This document shows, in pieces, positions 26,670 to 36,436 of a stretch of DNA of 64,000 nt. The stretch is from Gemmatimonadota bacterium (lineage in GTDB: Bacteria > Gemmatimonadota > Gemmatimonadetes > Palauibacterales > Palauibacteraceae), in assembly GCA_021295785.1 (NCBI GenBank), contig JAGWBR010000002.1, forward strand, positions 64,376 through 128,375. Reading direction: 5' to 3'. The notes under the pieces were generated by a model. It ran no database searches, had not been told where the DNA came from, and saw only the letters and a program-made list of their open reading frames with translations. Every line of letters begins with the position of its first letter. Positions within the stretch are counted from its first letter, which is position 1. Made by a program: the position numbers and the translations under genes.

Positions 26670-27688
26670 ACGAGCCGGGCGCCCCCGAGGGCGGGACCCG
26701 GCAAGCGGCCGCGGAAGCCCGCGATCGCGCGACCGCCGGGGACTTGGGTCTGGGCAAGGACCTGACCGGGCTGCGGGACCTCACGCGCGCCCAGGTCGAG
26801 GGCATCCTGGACACCGCCGAGCCCTTCAAGGCAATCAGCCGCCGCAAGGTGAAAAAAGTGCCGGCGCTGCGGGGCCGCACCATCGTCAACCTTTTCTTTG
26901 AGGCATCAACACGCACGCGCATCAGTTTTGAATTCGCGGAAAAGAGACTCTCGGCCGATACGGTAAACGTGTCCTCATCCGGATCGTCGGTTCAGAAGGG
27001 CGAGACACTGGTGGACACCGCCCGAAATCTCGAGGCGATGAACATCGACATGGTGGTCATGAGACACGGTTCGTCGGGTGCGGCCCAGTTCCTGGCCGAA
27101 CGCATCCCGTCGAACGTGATCAACGCGGGTGACGGACGGCACGAGCATCCTACACAGGCCCTGCTGGACCTGCTCACCCTCCGCGACCGTTTCGGGCGGA
27201 TTGAGGGGCTGAAGATAGCGATCGTGGGTGACATTCTTCACTCTCGTGTCGCTCGCTCCAACATCTGGGGGCTGTTGGCGTGCGGAGCCGAAGTGGCGGT
27301 CTGCGGCCCGCGCACGCTTATTCCGGCGGGGATTGACGAACTGGGGGCCACCGTGCTGAACCGGGTTGAGGAGGCCATTGAATGGGCCGACGCCCTGAAC
27401 GTGCTCCGGCTTCAGCTGGAGAGAATGGACGGCGGGTACGTGCCTTCGCTGGAGGAGTACAACCGGTGTTTTGGCGTGACCCTGGAGCGCCTGCGGCGCG
27501 CCCCCGAAACCGTCGCGGTACTCCACCCGGGCCCGATGAACCGGGGGGTGGAGATTGACTCCGACGTGGCGGACGGACCCCGCTCGGTCATCCTGCCGCA
27601 GGTGACCAACGGAGTGGCGATTCGAATGGCTGTCTTGTATCTGCTGGCCGGCGGTCGTCCGGCCACGGCGGCTTCAGCGGTAGCGTGA
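26666..27688 (+). CDS. pyrB: Aspartate carbamoyltransferase, catalytic subunit
   Basis: Second step of pyrimidine synthesis, carbamoyl phosphate plus aspartate to carbamoyl aspartate. The 340-aa protein has the carbamoyl-phosphate site [19 protein letters not shown] near residue 80, [36 protein letters not shown], and [12 protein letters not shown] near the end. A 35-residue Gly/Ala/Arg-rich extension precedes the usual start. GTG 26666 overlaps the pyrR stop (GTGA), and the pyrB stop overlaps the pyrC start the same way. Confidence 0.96.
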   Translation: MNEPGAPEGGTRQAAAEARDRATAGDLGLGKDLTGLRDLTRAQVEGILDTAEPFKAISRRKVKKVPALRGRTIVNLFFEASTRTRISFEFAEKRLSADTVNVSSSGSSVQKGETLVDTARNLEAMNIDMVVMRHGSSGAAQFLAERIPSNVINAGDGRHEHPTQALLDLLTLRDRFGRIEGLKIAIVGDILHSRVARSNIWGLLACGAEVAVCGPRTLIPAGIDELGATVLNRVEEAIEWADALNVLRLQLERMDGGYVPSLEEYNRCFGVTLERLRRAPETVAVLHPGPMNRGVEIDSDVADGPRSVILPQVTNGVAIRMAVLYLLAGGRPATAASAVA

Positions 27689-29016
27689 GCGTGAGCGGCG
27701 GCCTGAACGGGCAACCTCTGCTGATTGCCGGGGGGCGGGTGGTTTGTCCCGACACCGGCACCGACCAGATCGCTGATGTGCTGGTCCAGGACGGACGGAT
27801 CGCAGCGGTCGAACCAAACCTTACGGGACCCGACGGCGTTGACCGCCTAGCGGTCGAAGGGATGGTCCTGGCACCCGGCCTGGTGGACGTGCATGTGCAC
27901 CTGCGGGAACCCGGAGCCACCCACAAGGAGACGATCCGAAGCGGCGCCCAGGCGGCCGCGGCGGGCGGTTTCACCACGATTTGGGCGATGCCCAACACAA
28001 CACCGCCCCTGGACGACCCGGCTGCGGTGGGTTATGTGCGGCAGGAGGCGAAACGATGGGCGCGTCGCGGACAAGGGGGCGCCCGTGTGAGCCCGGTCGG
28101 CGCCGCATCCCGGCGCATGGCCGGAAAGCGCATGACCGAGGTCGGCGCCCTGGTTGAGGCGGGGGCGGTTGCGGTGAGCGACGACGGCCTGCCGATAGCC
28201 GACACCGGACTGATGAGGCGCCTGCTGGAATACACCCAAGCTTTTGATATTCCGGTGCTCCAACACGCCGAAGACCTCGGCCTCTCTGCTCAGGGCGTCA
28301 TGAACGAGGGTTCCGTAGCCACGAGCCTGGGACTGCGCGGCCAGCCCGGTGCGGCCGAATCGGTGATGGTGGCCAGGGACGTGCGTCTGGCCCAACTGAC
28401 GGGAGGCCACTTGCACGTGCAGCACGTTTCCACGCGAGACTCGGTGGAGATAATCGCCAGAGCTCGCGACAAGGGGGTTCGGGTCACGGCCGAAGCCACC
28501 CCCCACCACCTGGCCCTGACCGACGAAGCGGTGCTCGGCTACCGCACCGAGGCCAAGATGAACCCGCCGCTTCGGTCGGCCGACGACCGGGCAGCCGTGC
28601 GGCAGGCGGTGGTTGACGGTACGATCGAGATGATCGCGACCGACCATGCTCCCCACCACTATGAAGAGAAGGACCGCGAGTTTGACGACGCCCCGTTCGG
28701 GGTGGTTGGTCTGGAGACCGCTCTCTCGGTGTGCATGCGCGAGCTGGTCGAGCCCGGGCTGATGACCCTGAACGACCTGATTGACCGCATGTCCGCGGGT
28801 CCCGCCCGAGCCATGGGGATCAACGGCGGATCGCTCCGGCGCGGGATGCCGGCCGACATAGTCATATTTGACCCTGACGGGGCATGGGTGGTCGATCCAC
28901 GACGTTTCCGCTCGAAGGCCGGCAATACCCCCTTCGCCGGAGACACCCTGAAAGGCGTGGTGCACCGGACCCTGGTCAGCGGTGAAGTGCGGTACGCCTC
29001 CGGGGTGCTCCTCTGA
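27685..29016 (+). CDS. pyrC: Dihydroorotase
   Basis: Cyclises carbamoyl aspartate to dihydroorotate; 443 aa, type I amidohydrolase. Metal ligands are visible in [16 protein letters not shown] (about residue 70), [23 protein letters not shown] and [24 protein letters not shown] is also conserved. An Arg/Gly-rich loop follows [14 protein letters not shown] near residue 118. Start is GTG 27685 overlapping the pyrB stop. In this class dihydroorotase and PyrB commonly form a complex (family knowledge). Confidence 0.96.
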   Translation: MSVSGGLNGQPLLIAGGRVVCPDTGTDQIADVLVQDGRIAAVEPNLTGPDGVDRLAVEGMVLAPGLVDVHVHLREPGATHKETIRSGAQAAAAGGFTTIWAMPNTTPPLDDPAAVGYVRQEAKRWARRGQGGARVSPVGAASRRMAGKRMTEVGALVEAGAVAVSDDGLPIADTGLMRRLLEYTQAFDIPVLQHAEDLGLSAQGVMNEGSVATSLGLRGQPGAAESVMVARDVRLAQLTGGHLHVQHVSTRDSVEIIARARDKGVRVTAEATPHHLALTDEAVLGYRTEAKMNPPLRSADDRAAVRQAVVDGTIEMIATDHAPHHYEEKDREFDDAPFGVVGLETALSVCMRELVEPGLMTLNDLIDRMSAGPARAMGINGGSLRRGMPADIVIFDPDGAWVVDPRRFRSKAGNTPFAGDTLKGVVHRTLVSGEVRYASGVLL

Positions 29017-29086
29017 GCGGCTGCTTCCGCCCCAAGCGGCTCCGTCGGGGCTGACAACATCCACGTTCAGGAAAGGACAAACGACT

Positions 29087-30013
29087 GTGCCAAGGCAATC
29101 GAGGCTGGGCCTCGCCGAGAAAGTGGAAGGCTTGCGCGCCGAAGCGGAACAGCTCGAGGCGTGGCTGTCGCGCGTAGACGATGCCGGGGCCGAAAACGAC
29201 GCCCCCGAAAGAGTCATCGAGCGCGTGCGCGCGGATTACGAGCAGCGGCTGCAGGCTGCCGAAGAGGCCCTGCTTGGCGAGCGGGGGTCGATTCAGGAGG
29301 CTTTCAATGACGCGGTGGCGCGCCGGGACAGGGCCCGCGAGTTGTTTGAAGAGGCCCGGGCGGCATTGGCCGAGGCCCAGATCCGGCATGCGGTCGGGGA
29401 GTTGGACCAGGAGGGCTGGGACCAGGCGCGCCAGCAACAAGAAATGGCGATTGACGCCCACGGGACCGATCTGGAAGTTGCCGAAGGCGAGGCCGACGAA
29501 TTGGGCGCCCTCTTGGCCAAGGTGGACCTCACGGCCCGCAAGGTCGCCGGACGCGAGGGCGGCGGGGCTACCGAGCTGGCGGACGCCCCGGACCCGGACC
29601 GGGACCACTGGTTGGAAGAGCATGCTGGTGACCCGGCCCCGGGCGAGGACGACCCTGTTGGTGCACAATCAGACCATTCGGCGGATGACGGGCACCACGT
29701 TGATGAGGAAGAACCGGACGACCCGGTGTTTGATGAACCCGCGCCTGGCGAGGCCGAAGCCGGGTTTGATGCGGAACAGAGTTACGAGGAAGATTCCCCT
29801 GCAGCAGAGGGTGCGCTCGACAGCTCAGCCGAAAGGGTGGTGGAAGACGGCGGGGCCGAAGCCGGGGACGAAGGCGAAGGTGCCGGGGAGGAGGAGCAGG
29901 GAGCAGAAACGGATCACTTGTCGTTTCTGGAATCGCTCTCCTTCAAGCAGGGGCCCAATGACGACGGGTCAGCCCTGGATGCGTTCGGGGGACCCGGTCG
30001 CAAGAAAGAGTGA
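29087..30013 (+). CDS. Coiled-coil protein with long acidic tail
   Basis: An unrecognised 308-aa protein. Residues 1-160 are predicted helical coiled coil, rich in Glu, Arg and Ala (EKVEGLRAEAEQLEAWLSRV; RRDRARELFEEARAALAEAQ). Residues 175-300 are extremely acidic and low in complexity (EEEPDDPVFDEP, GEGAGEEEQGAE), ending in LSFLESLSFKQ and GRKKE. No signal peptide or membrane segment. GTG 29087 follows AGGAAAGG. It lies downstream of pyrC and 2 bp from the convergent rpsT. The tail suggests a disordered scaffold, chaperone-like or cation-binding role, which is speculation. Confidence 0.65.
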   Translation: MPRQSRLGLAEKVEGLRAEAEQLEAWLSRVDDAGAENDAPERVIERVRADYEQRLQAAEEALLGERGSIQEAFNDAVARRDRARELFEEARAALAEAQIRHAVGELDQEGWDQARQQQEMAIDAHGTDLEVAEGEADELGALLAKVDLTARKVAGREGGGATELADAPDPDRDHWLEEHAGDPAPGEDDPVGAQSDHSADDGHHVDEEEPDDPVFDEPAPGEAEAGFDAEQSYEEDSPAAEGALDSSAERVVEDGGAEAGDEGEGAGEEEQGAETDHLSFLESLSFKQGPNDDGSALDAFGGPGRKKE

Positions 30014-30015
30014 GT

Positions 30016-30270
30016 CTAGCTGAGGGTTGCTACGTGGCGCGCGGCTCTGGATTTCTGCCGGGAAGCGTGACGGGGCGCGACGATTCGCTTGCGCGCCGCC
30101 CTGTCCAGAGCCCGGTAAAGCGCTGACAGAGCTTCTTCCCCTGCCTCGCGTGTTTCCGTGGCCAAGACGTTCTTGGTGCGGGTCCGGATTTCGGATTTCG
30201 CGCGGCGGTTGCGCATCCGTCGCTCGCGAGACTGACGGAGTCGTTTTGCTTGACTGGCGTTGTTGGGCAC
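30016..30270 (-). CDS. rpsT: 30S ribosomal protein S20 (bS20)
   Basis: An 84-aa, very basic protein beginning PNNASQAKRLRQSRERRMRN, with the helical core TRTKNVLATETREAG and the C-terminal block SRQKSRAARHVATLS, matching bS20 in length and pattern. In the ORF track it is hidden inside the longer frame 30016..30561. GTG 30270 is preceded by GGAGG with 6 nt spacing, which fixes the start. It binds 16S rRNA early in 30S assembly. Divergent from scpA and convergent with the acidic protein gene. Confidence 0.95.
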   Translation of the reverse strand: MPNNASQAKRLRQSRERRMRNRRAKSEIRTRTKNVLATETREAGEEALSALYRALDRAARKRIVAPRHASRQKSRAARHVATLS

Positions 30271-30352
30271 TGCCTGCCTCCGGGGAAAACGTCGGCGTGA
30301 CCGTCGCCGGCCGCGGTCCGACCAAGTGATCCAGGTGATGCGAGGTCGCGTG

Positions 30353-31126
30353 ATGCAAGGTCGCGATGAACGCGGAATTTCGCCTCCAATCCCCGACCAG
30401 TCAACGTTGAGAGAAGGCTCCGAACCGTTTGTCGTGGAGCTGGACAAGTTTGAGGGCCCGCTGAGTCTTCTCCTGCACCTGATCCGCGTGCAGGACATTG
30501 ACATTTTCGACATCCCGCTCGCACGCGTCACCCGCCAGTTTCGCGAGGCGGTGGAGGGCAATCTGGATCAGGCCCCCCTGGACGCGGCGGGGGAGTTTCT
30601 GGAGATGGCCGCAACCCTGATGAAGCTGAAGGCCCGGATGTTACTGCCGCGCGGTGAGCCGGAAGCTCCCGACGAAGATCCAAGGGCCGAGCTTGTTCGC
30701 CGGTTGCTCGAATACGAGAGGTTCCGCCAGGTGGCGGGGGTCCTCGCGTCTCAGGAAGCTGACAGGCGTCTCCGGTTTGGGCGAGGTTGGACACCGCCCC
30801 GCCCCCCGGTCAGGCGGGAGCGCCCCACTCCGGGCGCAACGCTCGGAGATTTGCTGGCGGCCGCCCTGGGCATCCGTGACCCGGATCCCCCTTTGGCCCA
30901 CCATCTCCCCAGGCTGCGAGTCACGGTGGAGCAGAAAATCGACTTGGTGAAGGACCTGTTGGGGCGAAGCAAGCGGTTCTCGTTCAACCAGCTCGTGCCG
31001 CGTGCACGCAAGCGGGAGCACGTTGCGGCGTCCCTGCTGGCGTGCCTCGAACTGGCAAGGCGGCGTCTGCTGCGGCTCGAACAGACGGCACCATTTGGAT
31101 CGCTGTGGATATTCCGGAGGCCATGA
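30353..31126 (+). CDS. scpA: Segregation and condensation protein A
   Basis: Kleisin subunit of the SMC-ScpAB condensin. The 257-aa protein begins its conserved part with FVVELDKFEGPLSLLLHLIR and IDIFDIPLARVTRQF, followed by AAGEFLEMAATLMKLKARML, all kleisin N-terminal hallmarks, and ends with a winged-helix-like C-terminus (VTVEQKIDLVKDLL). ATG 30353 has GAGG 6-7 nt upstream; upstream Met codons extend into the rpsT leader. Its TGA overlaps the scpB start (ATGA). Confidence 0.94.
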   Translation: MQGRDERGISPPIPDQSTLREGSEPFVVELDKFEGPLSLLLHLIRVQDIDIFDIPLARVTRQFREAVEGNLDQAPLDAAGEFLEMAATLMKLKARMLLPRGEPEAPDEDPRAELVRRLLEYERFRQVAGVLASQEADRRLRFGRGWTPPRPPVRRERPTPGATLGDLLAAALGIRDPDPPLAHHLPRLRVTVEQKIDLVKDLLGRSKRFSFNQLVPRARKREHVAASLLACLELARRRLLRLEQTAPFGSLWIFRRP

Positions 31127-31689
31127 CACCTGAACAGATCGTCGAGGGGCTGCTGTTCGCCAGCCAGACTCCGCTACGTGTGGATGAGCTGTCGCAGGCC
31201 CATGAGTCACTTGATGTTGACACGGTTCACTCGGCTCTTGAGAAGCTTCGGAAAGACTATGACCGCGAGGAACGCGCCTTCCAGATCGGCCGGCTGGCCG
31301 ACGGATACCAGGTTCTCACACGGCCTGAGCTGGCCCCTTATCTGGAAAAGTTCGAGTCGGTGCCGACGCGCCGCGCGCTTTCCCGGGCGGCTCTGGAATC
31401 TTTGGCCGTGATCGCGTTCCGCCAGCCGATCGGGCGCATCCAACTCGAAGAGGTCCGGGGCGTCTCGTGCGCCACAGTTCTGCGGACCCTGATCGACCTG
31501 GAGCTCATTGAAGTGACCGGCAGGGGGGAGGGGTTGGGCCGGCCGCTGCTGTACGGGACGGGCCCCTTGTTCCTGGAGCATTTCGGATTGAGGTCGCTGG
31601 ATGACCTGCCCCGGCCGGAAGACCTGCCCAAAGCACTGGGCGGTGGCGCCGAAGTGCTTGCAGAGGCCGGTGCGGCGCCGCCGGACTGA
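31123..31689 (+). CDS. scpB: Segregation and condensation protein B
   Basis: Winged-helix dimer that binds the ScpA linker and regulates SMC in chromosome segregation. The 188-aa protein has MTPEQIVEGLLFASQTPLRV at the start and the second winged-helix segment SRAALESLAVIAFRQPIGR, RGVSCATVLRTLIDLELIEV. The ATG overlaps the scpA stop and has CCGGAGG immediately upstream, so the start is well supported. Next gene rluB begins 1 nt after its stop. Confidence 0.95.
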   Translation: MTPEQIVEGLLFASQTPLRVDELSQAHESLDVDTVHSALEKLRKDYDREERAFQIGRLADGYQVLTRPELAPYLEKFESVPTRRALSRAALESLAVIAFRQPIGRIQLEEVRGVSCATVLRTLIDLELIEVTGRGEGLGRPLLYGTGPLFLEHFGLRSLDDLPRPEDLPKALGGGAEVLAEAGAAPPD

Positions 31690-31690
31690 T

Positions 31691-32392
31691 TTGCGACTTC
31701 AGAAGTTTCTTGCCCGGGCGGGCGTGGCGTCGCGCCGGAAATCCGAGGAGTTGATCCGCGCCGGCACAGTGGCGGTTGACGGGAGAACCGTCACCGAACT
31801 CGGAACCAGGATCGATCCTGCCCGGGCGCGGGTCACCGTAAGGGGACGCCCGGCGGAATTGCCGCCAACGGTTTGGGTGGCCCTCAACAAACCACCTCGT
31901 TACATCACGGCCCGCCACGATCCGCAGGGGCGGGCGACGGTCTATGACCTGCTGCCCGACAAGTTCGCCACGCTTTTCCACGTGGGCAGGCTTGACTTCA
32001 TGACCGAGGGACTGCTGCTGCTGACCAACGACGGAGACCTTGCCAACCGCCTCTCGCACCCAAGCAGCATGACGCCGCGTATCTACCTGATCGCAGTAGC
32101 CGGCGGCGGGAGTGCCGAAACACCGCGCCGCCTCATGTCTGGGGTCGCCCTGGCCGATGGGATCTCAAAGGCAGCGGCGGCCCGGTGGGCCGATCCCCAG
32201 ATGAGCCTATTGAAAATTGAAATACGGGGCGGGCGGAACCGTGAAATCCGAAGGGCCCTTCAGGCGCTGGGAATCCGAATTGACTGGCTGAAACGGGTGT
32301 CTTGGGGGCCCGTTGGCCTTAACGGTCTGGAGCCCGGAGAGTCACGCCTGCTTTCCGAGCCGCGGGTAGCCGCGCTGGAGGCGTGTGGCTGA
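31691..32392 (+). CDS. rluB: Pseudouridine synthase, RluB/RsuA family
   Basis: Isomerises uridine to pseudouridine in rRNA. Residues 1-50 are an S4 RNA-binding domain (RLQKFLARAGVASRRKSEEL); the catalytic aspartate lies in GRLDFMTEGLLLLTNDGDLA near residue 100, and GGRNREIRRALQALG is the C-terminal motif. The TTG at 31691 starts exactly at the S4 domain and directly after the scpB stop. scpA-scpB-rluB is a widely conserved order. RluB is more likely than RsuA by this context. Confidence 0.92.
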   Translation: MRLQKFLARAGVASRRKSEELIRAGTVAVDGRTVTELGTRIDPARARVTVRGRPAELPPTVWVALNKPPRYITARHDPQGRATVYDLLPDKFATLFHVGRLDFMTEGLLLLTNDGDLANRLSHPSSMTPRIYLIAVAGGGSAETPRRLMSGVALADGISKAAAARWADPQMSLLKIEIRGGRNREIRRALQALGIRIDWLKRVSWGPVGLNGLEPGESRLLSEPRVAALEACG

Positions 32393-32503
32393 CCGGTGTC
32401 ACAGCCCCCGTTACAGTACTCGCGGTATTGTTAAGGCGGGTGCAAGGGCCGCCCGCCCAACGCCGCCGATAGTCTGAACCCAATACAAACGTCCGCCATT
32501 CCA

Positions 32504-33514
32504 ATGAACACTCCATCCGAGATCTCGGAGTCAGAACTCGCCCGCCGGTCCGACGCGATAGCTGCGGCGGGTTCCTTTATCAGCGACTTGAGGCAGGCCA
32601 TGGCCTCGCGGGTTGTGGGACAGGAAGCGCTGGTGGACCGGGTTTTGATGGGCCTTCTGACCGGCGGCCACGTGCTCCTTGAAGGCGTACCGGGCCTTGC
32701 GAAGACGTTGACGATCAGGACCTTGGCGGCCGCGGTCTCGACCACGTTCCGTCGGATCCAGTTCACGCCCGATCTCTTGCCGGCAGATGTCGTGGGCACT
32801 TTGGTGTGGGAAGAAAAAACGGGCTCGTTCACGGCGAAACGCGGACCGATCTTCGCAAATCTGGTGCTGGCGGACGAGATCAACCGGGCCCCGGCAAAGG
32901 TCCAGTCCGCGTTGCTTGAAGCCATGCAGGAGGGTCAGGTCACGATCGGGGAGGAAACGCATCCGCTGCCGTCGCCGTTCCTGGTGATGGCCACGCAAAA
33001 CCCGATTGAGCACGAAGGGACGTATCCTCTTCCCGAAGCGCAGGTGGACCGTTTCATGTTCAAGACCAGGGTGGATTACCCAGGTCGCGAGGCCGAGCGC
33101 CAGGTGATGCGGCTGATGGCTGCGGGAGAACCCCCCGGCCCCGAGCCCGTCACGGATCCGGAGACCATCCTGAAGGCAAGAGCCGTGCTCCCAGACATCT
33201 ACATCGATCGTCGCCTGGAGGATTTCATCCTGACCCTGGTGCGGGCGACCCGCGATCCGGCGGCGGGAGGCCTCGCAAACCAGACCCGGTGGGTGGAGTT
33301 CGGTGCCTCGCCGCGGGCCACCATTTTCCTGGCGCGAGCGGCCAGGGCCCACGCCTTCCTGGACGGCAGGGCGTTTGCCGCGCCCGGGGACGTGCGCGCG
33401 GTGGCTCATGACGTACTCCGTCACAGGCTCGTCTTGACCTTCCAGGCGCAGGCCGAACAGGTCAATCCTGACGACATCCTGGACGAGCTGCTGGAATCGG
33501 TGCCCGCCCCTTGA
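32504..33514 (+). CDS. MoxR-family AAA+ ATPase
   Basis: A 336-aa AAA+ protein with Walker A EGVPGLAKTLTIRTLA near residue 65, Walker B region LVLADEINRAPAKVQSALLE and ATQNPIEHEGTYPLPEAQVDRF (sensor region). MoxR proteins act as chaperones that assemble or insert partners of the VWA/DUF58 type, which are encoded next. The ATG is 111 bp downstream of rluB, so this probably starts a new operon. The stop overlaps the next start (TTGA). Confidence 0.94.
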   Translation: MNTPSEISESELARRSDAIAAAGSFISDLRQAMASRVVGQEALVDRVLMGLLTGGHVLLEGVPGLAKTLTIRTLAAAVSTTFRRIQFTPDLLPADVVGTLVWEEKTGSFTAKRGPIFANLVLADEINRAPAKVQSALLEAMQEGQVTIGEETHPLPSPFLVMATQNPIEHEGTYPLPEAQVDRFMFKTRVDYPGREAERQVMRLMAAGEPPGPEPVTDPETILKARAVLPDIYIDRRLEDFILTLVRATRDPAAGGLANQTRWVEFGASPRATIFLARAARAHAFLDGRAFAAPGDVRAVAHDVLRHRLVLTFQAQAEQVNPDDILDELLESVPAP

Positions 33515-34440
33515 TCTGGTCGGACTTCTTCTGGCGATCGCCCAAGCCGGCTGGCGGCAGTAGTGCGGGCCCCGTGACCCAGGTTCGTCAGCTGGAGCTC
33601 AAGACCCGCCGCTTCATGGACAACCTCGCCCTGGGGGCGAGGGCGTCTCGGTTCCGTGGGCACGGGATTGAGTTTTCCGAAGTCCGCCAGTACCAGCCCG
33701 GGGATCCCTTCCAGGCCATCGACTGGAAGGTGACCGCCCGCATGCGCCGCCCGTTCGTGAAACGGTTTGTGGAGGAGCGCGAAATGGGGGTACTTCTGGT
33801 GGTCGACGCTTCCGCATCGCAGAGATTCGGGACCGAGCGCCGGCTCAAGTCAGATCTGGCTGCCGAGGTGGCCAGCGTACTCGCTCTTTCCGCGGTGCGG
33901 TCCCGGGAGCCCGTCGGGTTGCTGTTGTTTTCGGACCGGATCGAACGATTTGTGCGCCCCGCCCGCGGACGGCAGCGCAACTTGCAGTTGTTGTACGACC
34001 TCGTCAGCCTGCAGCCCGAGGGACGGGGTACGGATCTTGCGCTGGCCCTGAACTCGGCGGCTCGTTTGCTCAAGATCCGTTCGCTGGTTTTCTTGATCTC
34101 CGACTTTCGGGGCGCGGGCGCTTTCGAGCGGCCCCTGTTTTCTTTGTCGGCCCGGCACGATGTGGTGGCGATCGACGTGGGCGACGAGGCAGAGTACTCG
34201 CCGCCCCCCGCGGGTTGGGTGGAGCTGGCCGACTCCGAGACCGGCCGCAGAGCCGTGGTCAACCTCGCCGACCCCCGGTGGAGCGCCGCCCTGGCCGAGC
34301 AGGGCAGGCACCGGGACACGGCCCTGAGGCGGCTCTGCGGCCGGTGCGGAGTGGACTATGTAAGACTCGGGACCGGCCAGTCGTTCGAAGCCGATCTGGC
34401 TGCGTGCATCGGGGCGCGGAAGGAAAGATTGCCCGGGTGA
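33511..34440 (+). CDS. DUF58 domain protein
   Basis: A 309-aa DUF58/VWA-like protein. The family core is SEVRQYQPGDPFQAIDWKVT (about residues 57-76) followed by RPFVKRFVEEREMGVLLVVD and the VWA-like ASASQRFG. It accompanies moxR in bat-type operons, where it is thought to be part of a membrane-associated stress-tolerance complex. It starts at TTG overlapping the moxR stop; GTG at the VTQVRQLEL segment is an alternative start. The ends overlap with both neighbours by 4 nt. Confidence 0.9.
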   Translation: MIWSDFFWRSPKPAGGSSAGPVTQVRQLELKTRRFMDNLALGARASRFRGHGIEFSEVRQYQPGDPFQAIDWKVTARMRRPFVKRFVEEREMGVLLVVDASASQRFGTERRLKSDLAAEVASVLALSAVRSREPVGLLLFSDRIERFVRPARGRQRNLQLLYDLVSLQPEGRGTDLALALNSAARLLKIRSLVFLISDFRGAGAFERPLFSLSARHDVVAIDVGDEAEYSPPPAGWVELADSETGRRAVVNLADPRWSAALAEQGRHRDTALRRLCGRCGVDYVRLGTGQSFEADLAACIGARKERLPG

Positions 34441-35453
34441 GTCTCCTCGCTGGCCCTTTCGCCGCCGTGGTGCTCGCCGCAAGCGTGGTGTTGGGAGCCA
34501 ATCCCGCCACTCAGGCGGCTGAAGGGGTGGGGGAGGCGACGGCCGAGGTTTTGGACGCGAATGTGTTGGTCGGCCGCCCTTTTGAGTACCGGATAACTGT
34601 CCGGGCAGGGCTCCCCGGGAGCATGCTGGCTCTGGCTCACGGACGGGGTGATCCGGGGGCCGTGAGGTTTCCGGTCCGGCTCCGCCTGCCGGATGACCTG
34701 GAGCAGATCTCTGCACCCCACCTGTCCATGACGGAGGGGGGGCAGTGGCAGGCGGATTACCGGCTGATCGCATGGCGCGCGCGGGACGTGGAGGTCCCGG
34801 CGGTGGAGGTCACGGCCCTCACGGTCAGCCTGCTTGCCGACGCGGTTCCCGTGCCGGTCGTATCCGTTTTGCCGGTCCTGGACGATTCGGCCGCCGCCGG
34901 CCAGGAGGAGGGTTGGGCTCTCCGCCCCGCGAGGGGGTTTTTCGCGAGCGGCCGCCGGGGATGGTGGCGCGTTGCCCTTGCGCTGCTGGCGGCCGGCTTG
35001 GCGTGGTTCTTTTTCGCGCGTCGCCGCGGAGACATCGCAACCGACCCTGCCGCCCCGCCTCACGACCCCGCAGTGCATGCACTATCCAGTTTCGAGCGGC
35101 TCGGGGCCTCGTGGCGCGGTGGTCTGATATCCGGCGGACAGTTGTACGACCAGTTTGAACAGACCCTTCGCGAGTATTTCCGGGCAACGCGTGCGTGGGA
35201 TGCTGCCCGTCCGCGCCGACACCTTTCCGCAGGCGACGACGGCTTGGTGGTGGCGCTGGGACGAACCCTGCTCGCACGGTTCGCCCGGGTGCGTCCGTCC
35301 GACGCAGATGCGCTGGGCGACCTGGAAGCTGGCGCCGGCTTTGTCCGGGCCGAAGCCGGTGCCGCCCACGACCATGCCCCCGCAAACGGCAGCGGCCATT
35401 TGCAGCGTGGTTCCGCCACTCCCCGGGGCTCGGGTTTGGAGATCAGTTCGTGA
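34437..35453 (+). CDS. Membrane protein in bat operon (BatD/DUF4381-like position)
   Basis: A 338-aa protein with a signal peptide (LLAGPFAAVVLAASVVLGAN), an exported beta-rich region to about residue 180, one membrane helix (WWRVALALLAAGLAWFFFAR near residue 185), and a cytoplasmic part. It occupies the BatD slot between DUF58 and the VWA genes, but lacks the repeated Ig-like domains of full-length BatD, so it is a reduced version or another family. GTG 34437 overlaps the DUF58 stop, and its stop overlaps the batA start (both GTGA). Confidence 0.75.
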   Translation: MSLLAGPFAAVVLAASVVLGANPATQAAEGVGEATAEVLDANVLVGRPFEYRITVRAGLPGSMLALAHGRGDPGAVRFPVRLRLPDDLEQISAPHLSMTEGGQWQADYRLIAWRARDVEVPAVEVTALTVSLLADAVPVPVVSVLPVLDDSAAAGQEEGWALRPARGFFASGRRGWWRVALALLAAGLAWFFFARRRGDIATDPAAPPHDPAVHALSSFERLGASWRGGLISGGQLYDQFEQTLREYFRATRAWDAARPRRHLSAGDDGLVVALGRTLLARFARVRPSDADALGDLEAGAGFVRAEAGAAHDHAPANGSGHLQRGSATPRGSGLEISS

Positions 35454-36436
35454 CCGGATTCGAGGTGTCGAGCTGGCCGTTTCTGATCGCGGCCGCGGCC
35501 ATTCCGGTTGGCTGGTACTTGATGAAGCGGTCACGGGTCACCCTCCCGTTCCCCGATTTGTCCAACGTGCCCCGGGCCAGCGCCGCTTCACGTTTCTGGT
35601 GGGTGCTGCCCCCCGCGCTGCGCAGCCTTGCTCTGCTCCTCCTGGCTGCGGCGCTCATGAACCCGATCCGCCTCTACGAAAAGTCAGAGACCAGGCTGGA
35701 GGGGATCGCCATCATGCTGGCGGTGGACATCTCCAGTTCAATGCTGGCCGAAGATTTCAGGCCCGATAACCGCATTGAAGTGGCAAAGCGCGAGGTCATC
35801 CGGTTCGCCGAGGCGCGGGAATCCGACTGGCTTGGTCTGGTCGCGTTTGCGGGCGAGGCGCTCACCATGGTCCCGGGCACGCTGGACCACCGGGCGCTGG
35901 AGGCCGCGGTGGAGGCTCTGGACCCAGGGGATCTCCGCGACGGAACCGCCATCGGCGTGGCCCTGGCGACCGCCGCGAACCGATTGAGAGACCTGGAGCC
36001 CGAGTCGCGAGTGGTGATCCTGCTCACCGACGGAGACAACAACAGCGGGTCGATTTCGCCCGAACAAGCCGCCGCCGCGGCGGCATCGCTGGGCATCCGG
36101 GTCTACACCATCGGCGTGGGCCGCGACGGCGTGGCACCCGTTCCCGTGGCCAGGACGGCGTTCGGTTATCAGTACGCGAACATCAGGGTTCGGGTAAACG
36201 ACGACCTGCTTCAGGGGGTCGCCGAAGCCACGGGCGGCCTCTACTTCCGCGCCACGGACTCAGAGGGACTGACCCGGATCTATGACCGGATCGACGAGTT
36301 AGAGACGACTCCCATCTCCGAGGTCCGCTCCGAGGAACGAGTTGGCATGCGAAGGGAGCTCGTGTTAGCGGCACTGGGCATGGTCCTTCTTGAGCTCCTG
36401 GCGATGGCCTTCAAGTCAAGGCGGGTCTGGATATGA
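35450..36436 (+). CDS. batA: VWA-domain protein, BatA-like
   Basis: A 328-aa membrane-anchored von Willebrand factor A protein. Two N-terminal helices precede the VWA domain (residues about 90-280) with an intact MIDAS: LAVDISSSMLAEDF, the Thr in LRDGTAIGVAL and LLTDGDNNSGS. A C-terminal helix follows (LVLAALGMVLLELLAMAF). Bat proteins contribute to aerotolerance or stress resistance in other phyla; function here is inferred. Overlaps batD-like (GTGA) and batB (ATGA). Confidence 0.9.
   Translation: MTGFEVSSWPFLIAAAAIPVGWYLMKRSRVTLPFPDLSNVPRASAASRFWWVLPPALRSLALLLLAAALMNPIRLYEKSETRLEGIAIMLAVDISSSMLAEDFRPDNRIEVAKREVIRFAEARESDWLGLVAFAGEALTMVPGTLDHRALEAAVEALDPGDLRDGTAIGVALATAANRLRDLEPESRVVILLTDGDNNSGSISPEQAAAAAASLGIRVYTIGVGRDGVAPVPVARTAFGYQYANIRVRVNDDLLQGVAEATGGLYFRATDSEGLTRIYDRIDELETTPISEVRSEERVGMRRELVLAALGMVLLELLAMAFKSRRVWI

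Noticed and set aside
27847-29217. 456-aa minus-strand ORF opposite pyrC
   Set aside because: pyrC is secure; antisense frames in high-GC DNA stay open by composition.
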